DNA from: Clytia hemisphaerica | Taxonomy: Eukaryota; Cnidaria; Hydrozoa; Leptothecata; Clytiidae | Length of the DNA stretch: 64,000 nucleotides | Direction: 5' to 3' | Assembly: GCA_902728285.1 (NCBI GenBank) | Contig: CACVBU010000819.1 | Span: forward strand, 372,001-436,000 | Shown: one piece after another, positions 43,701 to 55,800 of the stretch | Layout: each line of letters starts with the position of its first letter | Numbering within the stretch: position 1 is the first letter of the stretch | The notes under the pieces: generated by a model | What the model saw: only the letters and a program-made list of their open reading frames with translations | What the model was told of the DNA's origin: nothing | Database searches by the model: none | Program-made: the position numbers and the translations under genes

Positions 43701-45944
43701 TTTATCGAGAATCGTTTAATATTTAAACAGCATCTTTACTTAGGAAAAGAAAATTTCGCAGGAAGGCAATTTTTTCATCAGGCTTCAATTTGCGGGAATC
43801 ACAGTTTTGTAGGATCGGAGGTCCAAAATCGCGAAATTATTCTTAATCCCAAATAATTACAGTAGATTCTCCATAACTCGAATCTTTATTACTCGAATGT
43901 CTCCTTAATTCGAACAGATTCGTTTGTTTTTGACTTTCACTCAGTACCCTCTATAAACGAAACAGTGCATTGAATTTAATTTTTATTCATCTTATCGGCA
44001 AAAAAGAGAGAAATTTCATCAACTTATAAACCTCTCCATCTGCCCCCCCCCCTTGGCGTTAAAATCATGGAGACTCTACCGTATAAGAAAAATTAACCCT
44101 CGAGGAGGCCTAAATTAAATTCTTAAACTTTAATATCTTTAGTTAGTCATGACTGGAACCCCCCCCTGGCCTGAGGGGGGGGCTAAAAGGTCGAACAGCG
44201 ATTGGTACCTAATTTTGGCCTGTGGCTAGGGGGGACTAACCATGTTAGGGGTCACCTAAATTTTTTCAGATTGATCTGCCTGGGGGCTAGATTATATGTT
44301 TGGTGATTTTTTTCTGAACTTGCTTTTCATCATAAGCAGCCTACCAGACCATAGGTTGGCACTTTCTCATCTTATATTTTATTGGGCTGTGGACGACAAG
44401 GTTTTTGGGATTTTTTTTTCACTTCGAAATCCTGAGAAATTTGAAAAAGGTTTCGGAAAATCCAGGATTTTTCCTCATTATTTAGTCATATGTATTGGAA
44501 AATCCATAAAATTTGCTCTATTTTCTTGCCAAGTTTCGGAAAATCCAAGATTTTCCCGTAAAAAATCTTGAATGTTACGGAAATCCTGAAGTTTTTCAAA
44601 AGTAAATTGTTACGAAAAATCCATGTTGTTCACATGGGGTTAACGGACTATAACTTGAACCGCCCAATCTAAGCAATGCTCAAAAACTGAAAATTTGGTA
44701 TCTAATATATTATCTGTAAAAATTCTTTGATTATGTTGCATTACTTAGATAAAAAATCTGTCTGGCAAGGGATTTGCAGTGCACCCTGACTTACAAAACC
44801 TTGATAATCTGGCATGAACCTTCAATACTTAGCTTATTTCCTATTTCTTAGTAGGGCATTTATTCTATTTAGCAATAAGCTAAACTAACTATTGTATTTG
44901 TTTGATTGTCTGAATGAAAAGGATTTTCGAAAAAATTTGATGTGTCATTGGCTTAGGGGTCACCTAAAATATTTGGCAACCAGGGGTTACCTAAATCTTA
45001 GGGGTCACCTGAATTCTTAGGGGGCACCTAAAACCTGCTGCCAAGCCATGTTAGTAAATAATTCTTCCTTTACATAGTTTTCCTAAACTTCTTTATTTTC
45101 AATATCTTCATTCTTTCAGAAATTCTGTGCTTATGACGATTACAACTGGGATTGGACGTTGATGCATTTGAGTAAACATTGTCTTCGTAAACAATTATTC
45201 GTCTTGTTGTATGAGGTGCCAAGGATCTTCCATGTCGGAGACTGGTAAGAATAGCTCCTCGTTCGTTTTTTCTCTTATTAATTCAATGAAGTATGAAAGC
45301 GTTCAAGTCTTTATTCTTCTTTACTGTTCTCATCTCGTTCCTCTATTGGGCTCTTCCAGAAAGAAATCCGCTCATTGGGTGTGGAGGATATATTATTTTT
45401 TCAATGAATTTTTCACTCCATACCCATGGACAATCCTCAATTTAACCCCCTGAACACCAAAATTCCCCCCTGGACATTTTTCAAACCTTAATTTAGTTTT
45501 ATTTTCCTATTTAGTTTCAAAGTACTCGCTCTTCAGCAACTTCTCTAAAGATAGTACATGTTTTTTTCTATGAGCATAACGTTTACACGCATATGCAGGC
45601 TCAGGTCTTGGTGCCCAAAAACAATAAAATGCTAAGCATAATGCGAGCCTGATATAGGACTAGACACTTGTTTATTAAAAAATGTATGTATGTCATCCAT
45701 AGGAGTAATTTTCTCATTTTTTTGAAGCGGACTGCATCACAAGAAAAAATGTTCCTCAACCAAAGACACTTTGAACAAAATCAAAGGAATCCTTGAACGG
45801 AATAAAGATTACTTGTATTCCGATCGGATTGAACCGTATGACAAACATGCTACGCTAACGTTAAAACCTAACGGCGGTTGGGGAGATTCAAGAGATCACG
45901 AACTTTGTATGAGATACACTAAAGGGAATGAGCCTTTGAAATAA
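40791..45944 (+). CDS. MGAT2: alpha-1,6-mannosyl-glycoprotein 2-beta-N-acetylglucosaminyltransferase (GnT-II), complete
   Basis: Exons: 40791-41417, 41799-41896, 42258-42357, 42651-42781, 43125-43209, 43549-43638, 45120-45244 and 45728-45944. All junctions are GT-AG and phases close, giving 490 residues. The enzyme adds GlcNAc in beta-1,2 linkage to the alpha-1,6 mannose arm of N-glycans in the medial Golgi, opening the path from hybrid to complex glycans (GT16 family). The N-terminus is a short basic tail followed by a membrane anchor (residues 11-28) and a Lys/Glu-rich stem, as in a type II Golgi protein. Family blocks are VVQVHKRVEYF, FFPFSLQLYPNEFPG, GCINAETPD with GHYREAP, KHHWWWK, the metal/nucleotide EED motif in FIEEDHYLAP (297-299), HNMGMAMYRNTW, YDDYNWDWTL, RIFHVGDCGLHHKK and NGGWGDSRDHELC. 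The GTG three bases upstream is not the start; ATG at 40791 is used. It is slightly longer than the human protein (447), mostly in the stem. The coding region of human MGAT2 is intronless, so seven introns are notable. Confidence 0.95.
42018..42101. mobile_element. 84-bp MITE in an MGAT2 intron
   Basis: The ends CAGGTGCCTAATAAACTGCC and the reverse complement of CAGGTGTCTAATAAACGG are inverted around a run of C. No clear TSD. Confidence 0.6.
43860..44081. mobile_element. pogo/Tc1-mariner-type MITE in an MGAT2 intron
   Basis: The ends CAGTAGATTCTCCATAACTC and CATGGAGACTCTACCG are inverted and flanked by TA. TCGAAT repeats lie just inside the left end. It is related to 12430-12624. Confidence 0.7.
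44150..45045. mobile_element. G-rich element related to T, in an MGAT2 intron
   Basis: The ends are weakly inverted (AGTCATGACTGGAACC and the reverse complement of TAACATGGCTTGGCAGC), and units of the form TTAGGGGTCACCTAAA recur on both sides, especially at 44940-45030. The layout resembles element T at 29622. Boundaries are approximate. Confidence 0.45.
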
Positions 45945-46259
45945 CTTATTTTAGATTTTGTTGATAGTATTATTTTTTGAATTGAAAATTAGGCCGTGTG
46001 TGATCTCTAAGGTTCAGTTTTAAGTTGTAATTTTAAACTCCCTATGAATACCTTTTTTCAAAGATTCCCAAGTAAAACTTTGTGTTTTTTTTCCATAAAA
46101 AGTGACTAAAATCCCATGTTTTTGTGAAAGTTTTCTAATCACTCTATGAAGGCATTCTGCAATAGATGCAAACATTTTCATACATTTTTGTTTCTTTTTT
46201 GTTTCTGTTTAGCTATTTATTCTAATATTTTTTATTCTAAAGTTATTCTGTAGTAAAGT
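45945..46259. other. 3' flank of MGAT2
   Basis: AT-rich, presumably 3'UTR. No canonical AATAAA placed at a convincing distance was identified. Confidence 0.4.
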
Positions 46260-46806
46260 CCAGACGGTGTCAATCGAACGAATTGAACGCTGAATCAATT
46301 GAACGCAATTGAACACAGTCGAATAATTGCAATTCGATTGTCGAACGCAATCGAATCGCAATCGAATATTACCCAGGATTTGCCGTTCGATTGCTTCAAT
46401 TACGTTCGATTGTATTCGATTATGTTTGATCACATTCGATTGATTCAATTGTATTAGATTTTATTCGCTTTCGTCCGGTACTTAAGCGCTCGGCCGTCCA
46501 CGCTAAAAAGCTCTAACGGAGTGATCCAATTTAGTTTAATCGCAATCAAACTCATTGAACATAATCGTAATCGAACGAAATCGAAGATTAATCGATTGTA
46601 ATTGACAATCAATCGAACCAGTCGAACATAGTCTACTATCAATCGAACCAATCGAACCTTACTCGAACGCAATCGAATATTACCCAGGAATTGGCTGTTC
46701 GATTGAGACTCGATTACGTTCGACGATCGAATCGCAATTATTCGTTTGCGTTCGATTAGGTTCGATTGCGATTTTTGTTCGAAGTTGTTCGATTGACACC
46801 GTCTGG
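46260..46806. mobile_element. TCGAA-saturated MITE L, 6-bp TSD
   Basis: The tips are perfect inverted repeats, CCAGACGGTGTCAATCGAAC and its reverse. TAAAGT is duplicated at 46254-46259 and 46807-46812. The interior is packed with ATCGAA, TCGAAC and TTCGATTG motifs in both directions (several dozen), with two AATATTACCCAGGA blocks. The central 80 bp (around CGGTACTTAAGCGCTCGGCC) is different. The open frames on the minus strand are by-products. Confidence 0.9.
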
Positions 46807-46812
46807 TAAAGT

Positions 46813-47280
46813 ATTGACAGTTTTTCTTTTCATAAAGTTAAAGTTATTACAAAAAAAAGAGGTTGTATAAAATAATGTAATTTTTTTTCTTCAGAAAAGC
46901 CTTTAAAGGTTGATGGCATGTTCATAATTTGGCCAAAATAGATTGTAGAATTAAGGGAAATGCTATTTATTATTCCTCTTGAATTCGAAGAATCGTGTTG
47001 AACTAGGTAAAACATTTGGTTCAGTTGCGCTATATTTGTTTTGTTTTGAAGTTTATTAATTTATAAATGTTATAAAAAACAAGTTGTGATAAAGTCTTAT
47101 GGTTTTTTACTATTTCATAATATTAATTATTTGATGGACATAATATTTTGTAATTGTAGCTGTTTTTTTAGATAAATACAGGGAAAATATTCAAAGGACA
47201 GAAAGTTTTTTTCTGGTTGATCTAATCAAACAAAACATTTTAACCCTCCACCAGGGTTGAGTGAAATACTTTAATATGTA
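46813..47280. other. AT-rich spacer
   Basis: Nothing recognised; long T-rich tracts at 46845-46895. Confidence 0.4.
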
Positions 47281-49639
47281 AGGCGGGACCAATTTGATTA
47301 GTTGTTTTACGGGCCCGAAATTCCAAAAATCGAAATAAAATTATAATTGATTTTGCTATTACCTTTTATTATTATTATTATTATGATGTATACAAGCTCA
47401 CAGGCCCGAGGTGGACCTCTACGAACCGATTTCTAATTACAATATTAATATGTCAAGTATCTTAGTTGGTGTTTTTCCCACGCTTTGTTTAGGCTTTCTT
47501 ACGACGTAATTTTGGCTGCCATACTGATTGTGCATATTCCAAGTGAGGTCTGACAAAGGTGGTGTACAGAGTACAAAATGCCGAAGGACTCAAGTCGTTA
47601 AAACTTCTTTTGATGACTCCAAGGATTGAATTTGCTTTGTTAACCTGTTTGGATATATGCTCCTCGAAAGTTAGTTCGGAATCGATCAAGATGCCGAGGT
47701 CTTTTTCTTCAAAAACATGTTCAAGCTCATTACCCCCAAGCTGGTATCTGTGTGCATGCTTGATGTTGGCGAATTTACCTATTGTTAAGACATGACATTT
47801 ATCAGGATGGAACGTGAGTAACCAATCCTGAGACCACTTTTCCATTTCATCGATATCTCTTTGTACAACGATAGAGTCTTCTACCGAATCTATAGTCTTC
47901 ACTATTTTCGTGTCATCGGCGAAGAGAAATGCATCCGAAACTACTTTGTCTGGCAAATCATTAATGTAAATGACAAATAGCAGAGGTCCAAGTACACTTC
48001 CTTGAGGAATCCCACTTACGACAGGGTTAGTTGTTTGATTTGGCTGAGTTGACTTTGACCAGCTGCTTGCGATCTGACAAAAACGATGTTATCCAGTTTA
48101 GTAGACTTCCACCTACCCCGTAACATTCCAGTTTTTTCTTTAACCTCCTGTGAGGGACGGTGTCAAACGCTTTTGCAAAATCAAAATAGATGCAATCGAC
48201 AACTTTGCCTTCTGCCATCGTTTCACAACATTGGTCAATGTAGTAAAGAAGTTGAGTGACTGTTGATCGCTTACCAATAAAACCGTACTGTTTTTCAGAT
48301 AAAAGATTTTCTTCCACAAGATGATCCATAATTGCTTTTCGTAGCACTGACTCCATCATTTTGCATACTATAGATGTTAAACTGACTGGACGGTAGTTTA
48401 TGGCTAGGTTGTGAGCACCCTTGTTCTTGTAGATTGGCGTGACATGCGCCATCTTCCAGTCCTCAGGTAATACGCTCTCTTCTAATGTTTTGTTCATGAT
48501 TATCTTCAGCGGTTCTGCAACGAAGTCAACTAGTTCCTTCAGCATCAACGGATGAATCTCATCTGGTCCAAATGATTTGCTGGGGTCAAGCTGCTTGATC
48601 TGTCTTATTATTGTTTCTAGAGAAATTTCAGGGATATCGATCATCGTATCTGTTCTTTTATCAAATGTCGGTAATTGTCCGTTTGGCTCATTCGTAAATA
48701 CACCACAAAATTGCTTTTGTAGGATATTTGCCTTTTCTATGTCTGCATGCTTCAATGATTCTTTGTTGTCCTCCGACTCCAGAAGAGATGCAACTCGGCT
48801 TGTCGACTTCAATTGATTTCTTACATGCGACCAAAATCGCTTCGGGTTGTTCTTTGCCGATCTGCTAATTTCTCGTTCATGGTTTCTACGCGTGCGTCTC
48901 ATTATACTGTTGACTCGGTTTCGCGCCGAAACATATTTTGCTCTATTGAACTCCTTGTCAGCATCCGAAGAATTAATCCACTTCCTATGTAGGCGATCTT
49001 TTATCCTGATTTCATTTCGAATATCTTCCCCTATCGGTATATTTCCTTTTTTCTTCCAAAAGGAATTTCCAACTTCTTTTAGCGGGACGAATCGGCTCTT
49101 TAGATCGTTTAGATCAGTTTTGAACTGTTCCCAGAGCTCACATACTGTCTTTCCGCTTGATGTCGCGATAAAGTCTTGCGTCCAATTAGCCGCTCGAAGA
49201 AAGCGTCGCATTTCCTGGAAGTTAGCTGAATTGTAGGAATACTTTTGGCAACTTGGCTTCTGCTCAGCACAACACTTGAAGTCAAAGACAAGTACACTGT
49301 GGTCACCTTTTCCAAGTGGACTAAGATATTTGAGATTGTTGACTTGGTTATATTCACTGGTTAGAATGAGGTCTACTCTTTTAATTGGTGGTTTTTCCAA
49401 GGTTTTGAGAATTTTATGTTCAATTTTTCATTTCATCCATGAAATCGAGCTTTTTGTGTCTTTTCATTTTCTATTCCGCATTTTTGATATACTAGTACTA
49501 GTTTTTGCTGCCTCGCTGCCTTTTAGGAGATTTTATATGTGAAATTCTACTTTCATTTCTATTTTTAGCCGACCGAACGACCCTCTTTTTACCCTGGGTA
49601 ACTTGGCCCGTAAAACAACAAATTAAATTGGTCTCGTCT
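47281..49639. mobile_element. TA-flanked inverted-repeat element enclosing a LINE
   Basis: The ends AGGCGGGACCAATTTGATTA and the reverse complement of AGACGAGACCAATTTAATTT continue into TTGTTTTACGGGCC on both sides (about 35 bp) and are flanked by TA. Nearly all of the inside is the LINE at 47375-49400. The simplest reading is a small MITE that later received the LINE insertion. Confidence 0.7.
47375..49400 (-). pseudogene. LINE endonuclease-end and reverse transcriptase, frameshifted
   Basis: The minus-strand frame 49400-48027 (457 codons) starts within the end of an APE-type endonuclease (RVDLILTS, GDHSVLVFDF). It continues through the linker into the reverse transcriptase: LDPSKSFGPDEIHP, WKMAHVTPIYKNKG, NYRPVSLTSIVCKMMES, KQYGFIGKRSTVTQLL and YFDFAKAFDTVPHRRL. 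At about 48027-48045 the frame shifts by one base. The second part carries GIPQGSVLGPLLF and the catalytic FADD (DAFLFADDTKIV), then DKCHVLTIGK, LGILIDSELTF and FVRPHLEYAQSVW, and stops at 47489. The 3' end is a noncoding tail ending in an (ATA)n run at about 47370-47385. The 5' part is missing and the last C-terminal portion looks deleted. It is much better preserved than the copy at 30138. CR1/L2/jockey-like; clade not resolved. Confidence 0.9.
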
Positions 49640-50351
49640 TAGAGAAATCATCCAATGAACAAATTATTCTATCAATTATTCTGATGAAATCAGTGAAAAT
49701 TCTTTGCAGGTTTGTATCTTTTTGTCACATGATTAAGACCTTTGTGAATTCTATCTGTGTCAAACTCGTACATGGTCCTTTAATTCGTTTTTTTTTAATT
49801 CTGAAAACTTTCGCCATTATGTATCCTCGTGTTCGTCATCAGAAAATCAAGCTGTGAAAATCACTCACGTGTACGAGATTGACTAAAATCTGTCTCGATA
49901 TAATCTGCAGCGCTGAGACAGAAACGACCTTAACTTTTGATTAAATAAAGCGAAATAATATTTTGAGCTTGTTGGAAAGATATTCAATAGTGGAGTATTA
50001 CTAAATGTAAAACATCGGAAAAGCATCTTCGTGAAGAAGTTTGCTATATTAACATCTTCATAGCAGTAATTAATTTTCGAACATTATCATTGTGAAAAAA
50101 AATCATTCAAAAATATTAATTCAATTGAGAGATATGGTTCAAAGTTAATCACTGATTGGAAAGACAACAAAAAGAAGACAATTTTATACTCAACCAGAAT
50201 GAAGTTTTAATCTGTCTCTTTTGATAGAATAAATATTTTTTTCACTGATAACCCTCTACGATTGAAGATTTCTTAATATGAAATTTGATGCATGATCAAA
50301 GCAAAATCCTACAAGAAGTTTTGTTTTTTCTTCTTCATTTTCCAAACTTTT
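49640..50351. other. spacer, nothing recognised
   Basis: AT-rich; no open frame, inverted repeat or splice-supported exon was found. Confidence 0.4.
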
Positions 50352-50950
50352 TGGACCTACCTCGGAGGTCCTTTAATTTAACCTTTGTTCGTTCGTCTGT
50401 TCGTTCGTCCGTCCGTTCGTCTGTTACCTGCTTCTCGGGATTAGCCCATTAGTTTTTTTGAGTTTTTACATAGTTATGCAAACGACAGTACCCAAAAAGT
50501 GACGGAGCCCGATTTTCGAAAAAAAAAAATTTGGGGGCAAATTTGGGCCAAAAACTGCCTAAAAATGGGGTGTTTTGGACTTTGAGTGAAATTGCAGGGT
50601 CTATAATAAGTGTCTAAAGCCGTTTTTTCCGAAATTTTTTTTTTTCGCCGTAAAAATCGGATTTTCTTATTTGGGGAAATTTCCTTTTAGTTTTATCATT
50701 TTTAGGGAAAATGAGCATTTTTCGCGACTGCCTTGGTATTTTTTTTCGGATTTTTAGGACAATGGTGCGTAAAATTATAATGTTTAAAATCTGATTCCAA
50801 AAATTATTTTGGGCAAACTTGGTCCAAAAATGCCTAAAAATAATAGATTTTTTGCATGCAACCGTACATCCTGTGCCCAAATTCAGGAATTGCCATAAAG
50901 CCATTATGGTAATAATCGGGAGGACACATTGCTATACATTGTAGATTTTT
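50352..50950. mobile_element. repeat H, copy 2 (reverse direction)
   Basis: It begins TGGACCTACCTCGGAGGTCC, followed by a GTTCGTCTGTTCGTTCGTCC run and then AAGTGACGGAGCCCGATTTT units, the reverse complement order of 19190-19889. Confidence 0.7.
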
Positions 50951-51824
50951 TGCATATAAAGATAGAGGGCAAGGTTCTTTTAAAAGTGGCTGAATCAGTT
51001 TTTTTCTTTTTGGTCTCTCTCTAACATCGTTAACATGGTTAGCTTCATAGATCGAATTCTTTCAGTGTTATTCAGCTATTGAGGCATATAAGGTGTTCAC
51101 ATCGACCGTTTGCGGTTTTTCAAAATTATTTTTGATGCGAAAAAAAAGAATTTGTGATGTACAGGAAAGAGTAATGAGAAATTCCAATCGAAATATTAAG
51201 CAATAATTTTTGTCGAAGTCGTAAAGTATAATCTATGGCATCATTTAATCACTATGAAAAGGAAAACTTATTTTGATGCCAGAATTGTGTGGGTGAAGGT
51301 TAAGGGGAGGGGAGATAGAAAACCTTTTAATTATGTGTTCCTCGTAAATTTGCTGCTCTATCCCACTGTTATAATTCTCATGCTTATCCGTAAAATTCCT
51401 TTTCTTTTCTACGAGAAAAACTGTCACGATTTTTCCCTTATGCAGATGCAAGTAGTATATCCTAATGATCCAGCAAATTTATATTTGCCAACCCATTCTT
51501 CCATGCTTTTGAAAATGAGTTAAAAAAACAAGGAACTAATAATTTTGATGGAAGTTCATTCTGTACTGTTGTGTTTGATCAAGAAACAGTTCTTTTTTCT
51601 GTCTTTTCCTGGGGTGGGGCTGGGATCTGAACGAAAAGCAAGAGCTGTCAAAAAGCCTCACATGGCTTCTAATTCTAGCATGACTTTTCTTTGTCTACTA
51701 TCGAAGGTAGGTAAGATAGCTTCCACTTAGCCTTAATCTTTCTCATTGGTTGCTGATCATCAAGCAGAGAGACACCAAATACCATCTACAGATCTTTGGT
51801 ACTTCGCGACTTTCTTGGACCAAC
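50951..51824. other. spacer, nothing recognised
   Basis: Open frames of 60-90 codons on both strands (51245-51730) overlap one another and have no motif or splice support. Confidence 0.4.
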
Positions 51825-52135
51825 ATAAGCTACTGCCCGGGGGGGGGGCAGTGGGTTTACAAACTGACGGTATGTGCGGCGAAAAAATTGGCTTTTAGAA
51901 TCGCCTTTACAGTGCAGAAAAAAATCGGCGAAATTCATACCTGCATTTTTTTCAAATTTTAAACTATTTTCGAGCAAAAATTTGCAATTTTTCCTAGATT
52001 TGCTGAAATTTCCACCCATTTATCAAAAGTCCACCCTTACAGTGCATTTCTGATATTTTGAAAAACATACCCTTAACCGCCGCACATACCCGTCGGCCAA
52101 TTTGCCTGACTGCCCCCCCCCCCCCGGAGCTACTG
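51825..52135. mobile_element. GC-rich MITE family Y, copy with C/G-run tips
   Basis: The ends AGCTACTGCCCGGGGGGGGG and the reverse complement of AGTAGCTCCGGGGGGGGGGG are inverted. Near the tips are GTATGTGCGGCG and its inverse CGCCGCACATACCCG, the shared family Y landmark. Confidence 0.6.
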
Positions 52136-52492
52136 TCAAGGAGCTCATTACCCTGTTGGAAGCACATGAGAAATCGCCCAAAAGATCTTTTCCCACTGAA
52201 GCGTTTGAAAGCTATTAGAATTTGGAATCCCATACATATCAGATTTTATTTGTCAAAACAAACGACTGCAACTTTCAAATATCTCATGTAAAGACTGAAG
52301 AAAACTGCTTAGCAAGCGAAACAATATCAAACGTCAACCGTTATTAATTACCCCAAAAAGTCATTAATTTATTCAATTCAATTATCTCTTTAGGAAAAGG
52401 AAATTAAGTTCCTTTTAAGGAATGCAAAAATGACGTTTTTCAACTTCCTCATCAATTGATGAGATTTGAAAAAGGGGTGGAGTTTAGCTGAG

Positions 52493-52583
52493 TATAAAAT
52501 GCGCAGAAATTTGGAGTAAAAATCACAATTCAACAGAGAAGAAGAAGAAGAAGAAGAAGTAAAGAATCCAAGCAAAAACAAAG
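52493..52583 (+). promoter_or_regulatory. TATA box and first 5'UTR exon of the TSP1/Kazal gene
   Basis: TATAAAAT at 52493-52500 is followed about 25-30 bp later by a purine-rich leader with eight GAA/AAG units (about 52538-52560). The leader ends in a donor, ACAAAG|GTAAAT, at 52583/52584. The next exon begins after ACCAAACAG at 52818, still upstream of the start codon at 52893. The position of the TATA box relative to the spliced leader supports a focused promoter here. Confidence 0.55.
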
Positions 52584-52892
52584 GTAAATTGAAACGTTTT
52601 GTCTTTACCAAAATGTGAAGTAAGAAAGCTATATCTTCTGGTGGATATCTTTAATTTTCTTCCTGCTTCACAGATTTCAAAATGCTTGTAAATAAAGGAA
52701 GATTCTTTTGCCCTAACCTTTGGCAAACGTACGGAACTCAAGTGTGTAAACTCAAACACTTCAAAAGGCGATGAAGATTCGTCCTTCAAAATTTTCTTCC
52801 TTTTCTAAAACCAAACAGGTGGAAGCACTTCGAACAACTAATCGTAAAGATCTGCAGAATTATCCACAAGGCTATTCAGAAAAGTGAACGAA

Positions 52893-55800
52893 ATGAAGTT
52901 TCCGATCGCCATCTTTTTGATGGGCGCAACACTGGTTCAAGGTAGGTTTGATTTATAGCCGTAGCAAAAAGGTGTGGTGTAAGTTTGTGGGTTTGACTCC
53001 TAAACCGAGTCAAAGCAAAGATCTCAAAATTGTACTTGATGCTTCTCTGCTTGATAATCAGCACTAAAAGAGAATGGTCAAGGGTAAGTGGAGAAACCTA
53101 GACAAAGAAGTGGTTCCCTTCCTTACCTTCGGATAGACAGCGAAGGAAAGGGGAACTTTTGGGTCAACCTCAAATCAACCTCGCAAACTTAGTTTTACTT
53201 ATGGCCCATCCTTGTTTTTAATCACGATGTTTTCATTGTTTTTCGATGGTGAAAGGTCATTAAGTGAATTCGGTGAGAGGTTTAACCTTTAGAAGCTGGA
53301 AAATAAGAAATGCAAGCAAGCTATTTTAATGACGAAGAAAGATCCATTATCGGTCACATAACCATACATTTATCTCAATCCAGGTCTACTTCACATTTCC
53401 AAATGTAACCCACAAAGCTATGTCAAAGTTGGATGTTTCAAAGATAATATCGTTCCAAAGCGTGCACTGACAACACAACTTTTAAACAGAATGGATCCTC
53501 ACAGTAAGAAGGGTGATGGTCAATTGATCGACCTGAATAATTACGGACAATCATTGAAAGAACTCGTCTGTAGATGCAGTCAACTTGCAAAAGCAAAAGG
53601 CTTTGAATATTTTGCTATTCAATTCTATGGAGAATGTTGGGCAGGTCACCCAAAGGACGCTACGAGACATGGTATCTCCAAAGGAGGATGCGTAGATGCG
53701 AGACTGAAAGATGGAAGTTGTGGTCCAAGATCAACTGAATGCGCTGGAAAATGTGGCGAAAACTTCGTCTACAGAGTCGCTAGTAAGTATATTCCTCCAA
53801 ATGCTAATAATAGTTACTTATAATTTTCCATTCATGCGGGCGGTATTATTGTATCGTTCTTCATTTGAACTTTTCCAGAAAAAATTTGAATATTTTGAAT
53901 ATTGGGTTAATATGGTTATAATATAAACATTTTTGGAAATTTACTCCCCCCCCCTCAAACATTGTGACTTTTGGCAGGTCTGACCCCCCGGACAAGCATC
54001 AGTTGACCCAATGGACAACCAAAATTACCCTCAAACAGAGTAAAATTACCCCCAAACAGAGTAAGTTTACCCCCCGGACAAGGCAAATTTTGTAAATCTT
54101 TCACTACCCCGGACACTATATCCTCCACCTCCCAGAAAGAGCTCTATTTTTACTAAATTTGATAATGAAAATCAAAAATAAAGTTTAAACTAACTAGCCT
54201 CATCTCGGTGAAAAAACAATCAACTGTATAGCTGAAAAATTGATCTTTACGAATGATATGTGACTAGCAACTAGAAACTAGCAATTTGAGTATTAAACTT
54301 TTATCGTAATTTAATTATTCTATTTTCGTTTAACAGAGCCAGTGGACGGCGGATGGAGTTCATGGGGAAAATATGGTGCATGCGTAGGAAGATGTGGTTC
54401 AAAAGGCGTTCAACGAAGATATAGAACTTGTAGCAAACCACGCCCTGTTGACGGCGGTAAACCATGTGTTGGACCCAGGTTCTCTACCAAAACATGCCAG
54501 AAAGCTGCTTGTCCAGGGAAATGGCAAAACTGGTCCTCATGGACACAATGCGTACAAACTAGACAAAGACGCTGTACTGTTAATGGTAAACCAGCTCCCC
54601 AAAGCCAATGTGGTGGAAATCCAACAGAGAGAAGAACATGCCAGAAATGTCAAGGAAACTGGGGAGGTTGGGGTGTTTGGAGTGACTGTGGAACACCAAA
54701 TAAACCCTGTGGTACTGGGTCTAGAGTAAGACGTCGAGTCTGTTTACCTTTTCCTGGATTCCACTGCCCTGGTAAAAGCGAGGAGAGAATATCATGCCAA
54801 CATCAGTGTAAGAAAACGTGTGTTTGGGGTAGATGTAGCAAGTCTTGTGGAGGAGGAATCAGGATCAGAGCCAGGAAATGTGTAGCTGTTGGCACCAATA
54901 TTGTCGTCTCTGGTTGTCCTGGAGTATCTTCCCAACAGGGAGCATGTAATACACAAGTATGTCCAATCTGGATCTGGGGACCATGGAGTCGATGTAGTCG
55001 CACATGTGGCAGCGGTTCCCAAAACAGGGCCCAAATCTGTGTTGTACCTGGAACATCACCGCCTAAGGGAACAACTGGATGTAGTGGCAAAGGAAAAGTT
55101 GAAAGCAAATCATGTTTGATTCGAGGATGTCCTGTCTGGACCCAATGGGGTTCTTGGTCGCCCTGTCCAAAATGCCGCCCATCAGGAACACCTGCTCCAA
55201 AAAGAATCAGACAAAGACGCTGTGTTTATGAAGGATCGAACATCAATGCTGCAGGATGTCAAGGAGCTCGTATTGAGTTTCAAAACTGTATAACATTAAA
55301 CTGTAAGTATTTTTTTCTTGAATTTTTCATAAAGTCTATTTCGAACATTTCTTTTTTCGATCTACAACCGTACCATATAATACAAAGTTTGATAAGTAAA
55401 CAGGAAAACAGATATACATTACAGTTTGGTTAGTTTAAGAACTCACTTATAATGACATAAGGTTATGCGTTTTCCTTCTTAATACATTCTACTACGATTA
55501 AGTATATTGGCACGATATCACACTCTGGCTATATTATTTCCTAGGCGGTCCACTACCATGTTCTGTCAAGTGTTTACCAACAGACATTGAAGGGAAAGTT
55601 TGTGTTCGAAACAACGCCGGTAGAGAATGGACAATGGCTAACGAATGTGCATTTAAACGATTGAGATGTTCCATGCCAGGCCTTACAATGAGACATGGAA
55701 AATGCCTAAGTAAGTCAATTTTTTTTAAGAGATCGAAGATTCCCTCGTCATTATTCAATTCACTTGTTTTAAAATAAGAGTGATATCGTTTGCTTACTCG

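Noticed and set aside
54792-55119. Several frames opposite or shifted within the TSP1 exon
   Set aside because: Shadows of the 966-bp TSP1-repeat exon, whose frame carries the conserved W and C pattern.
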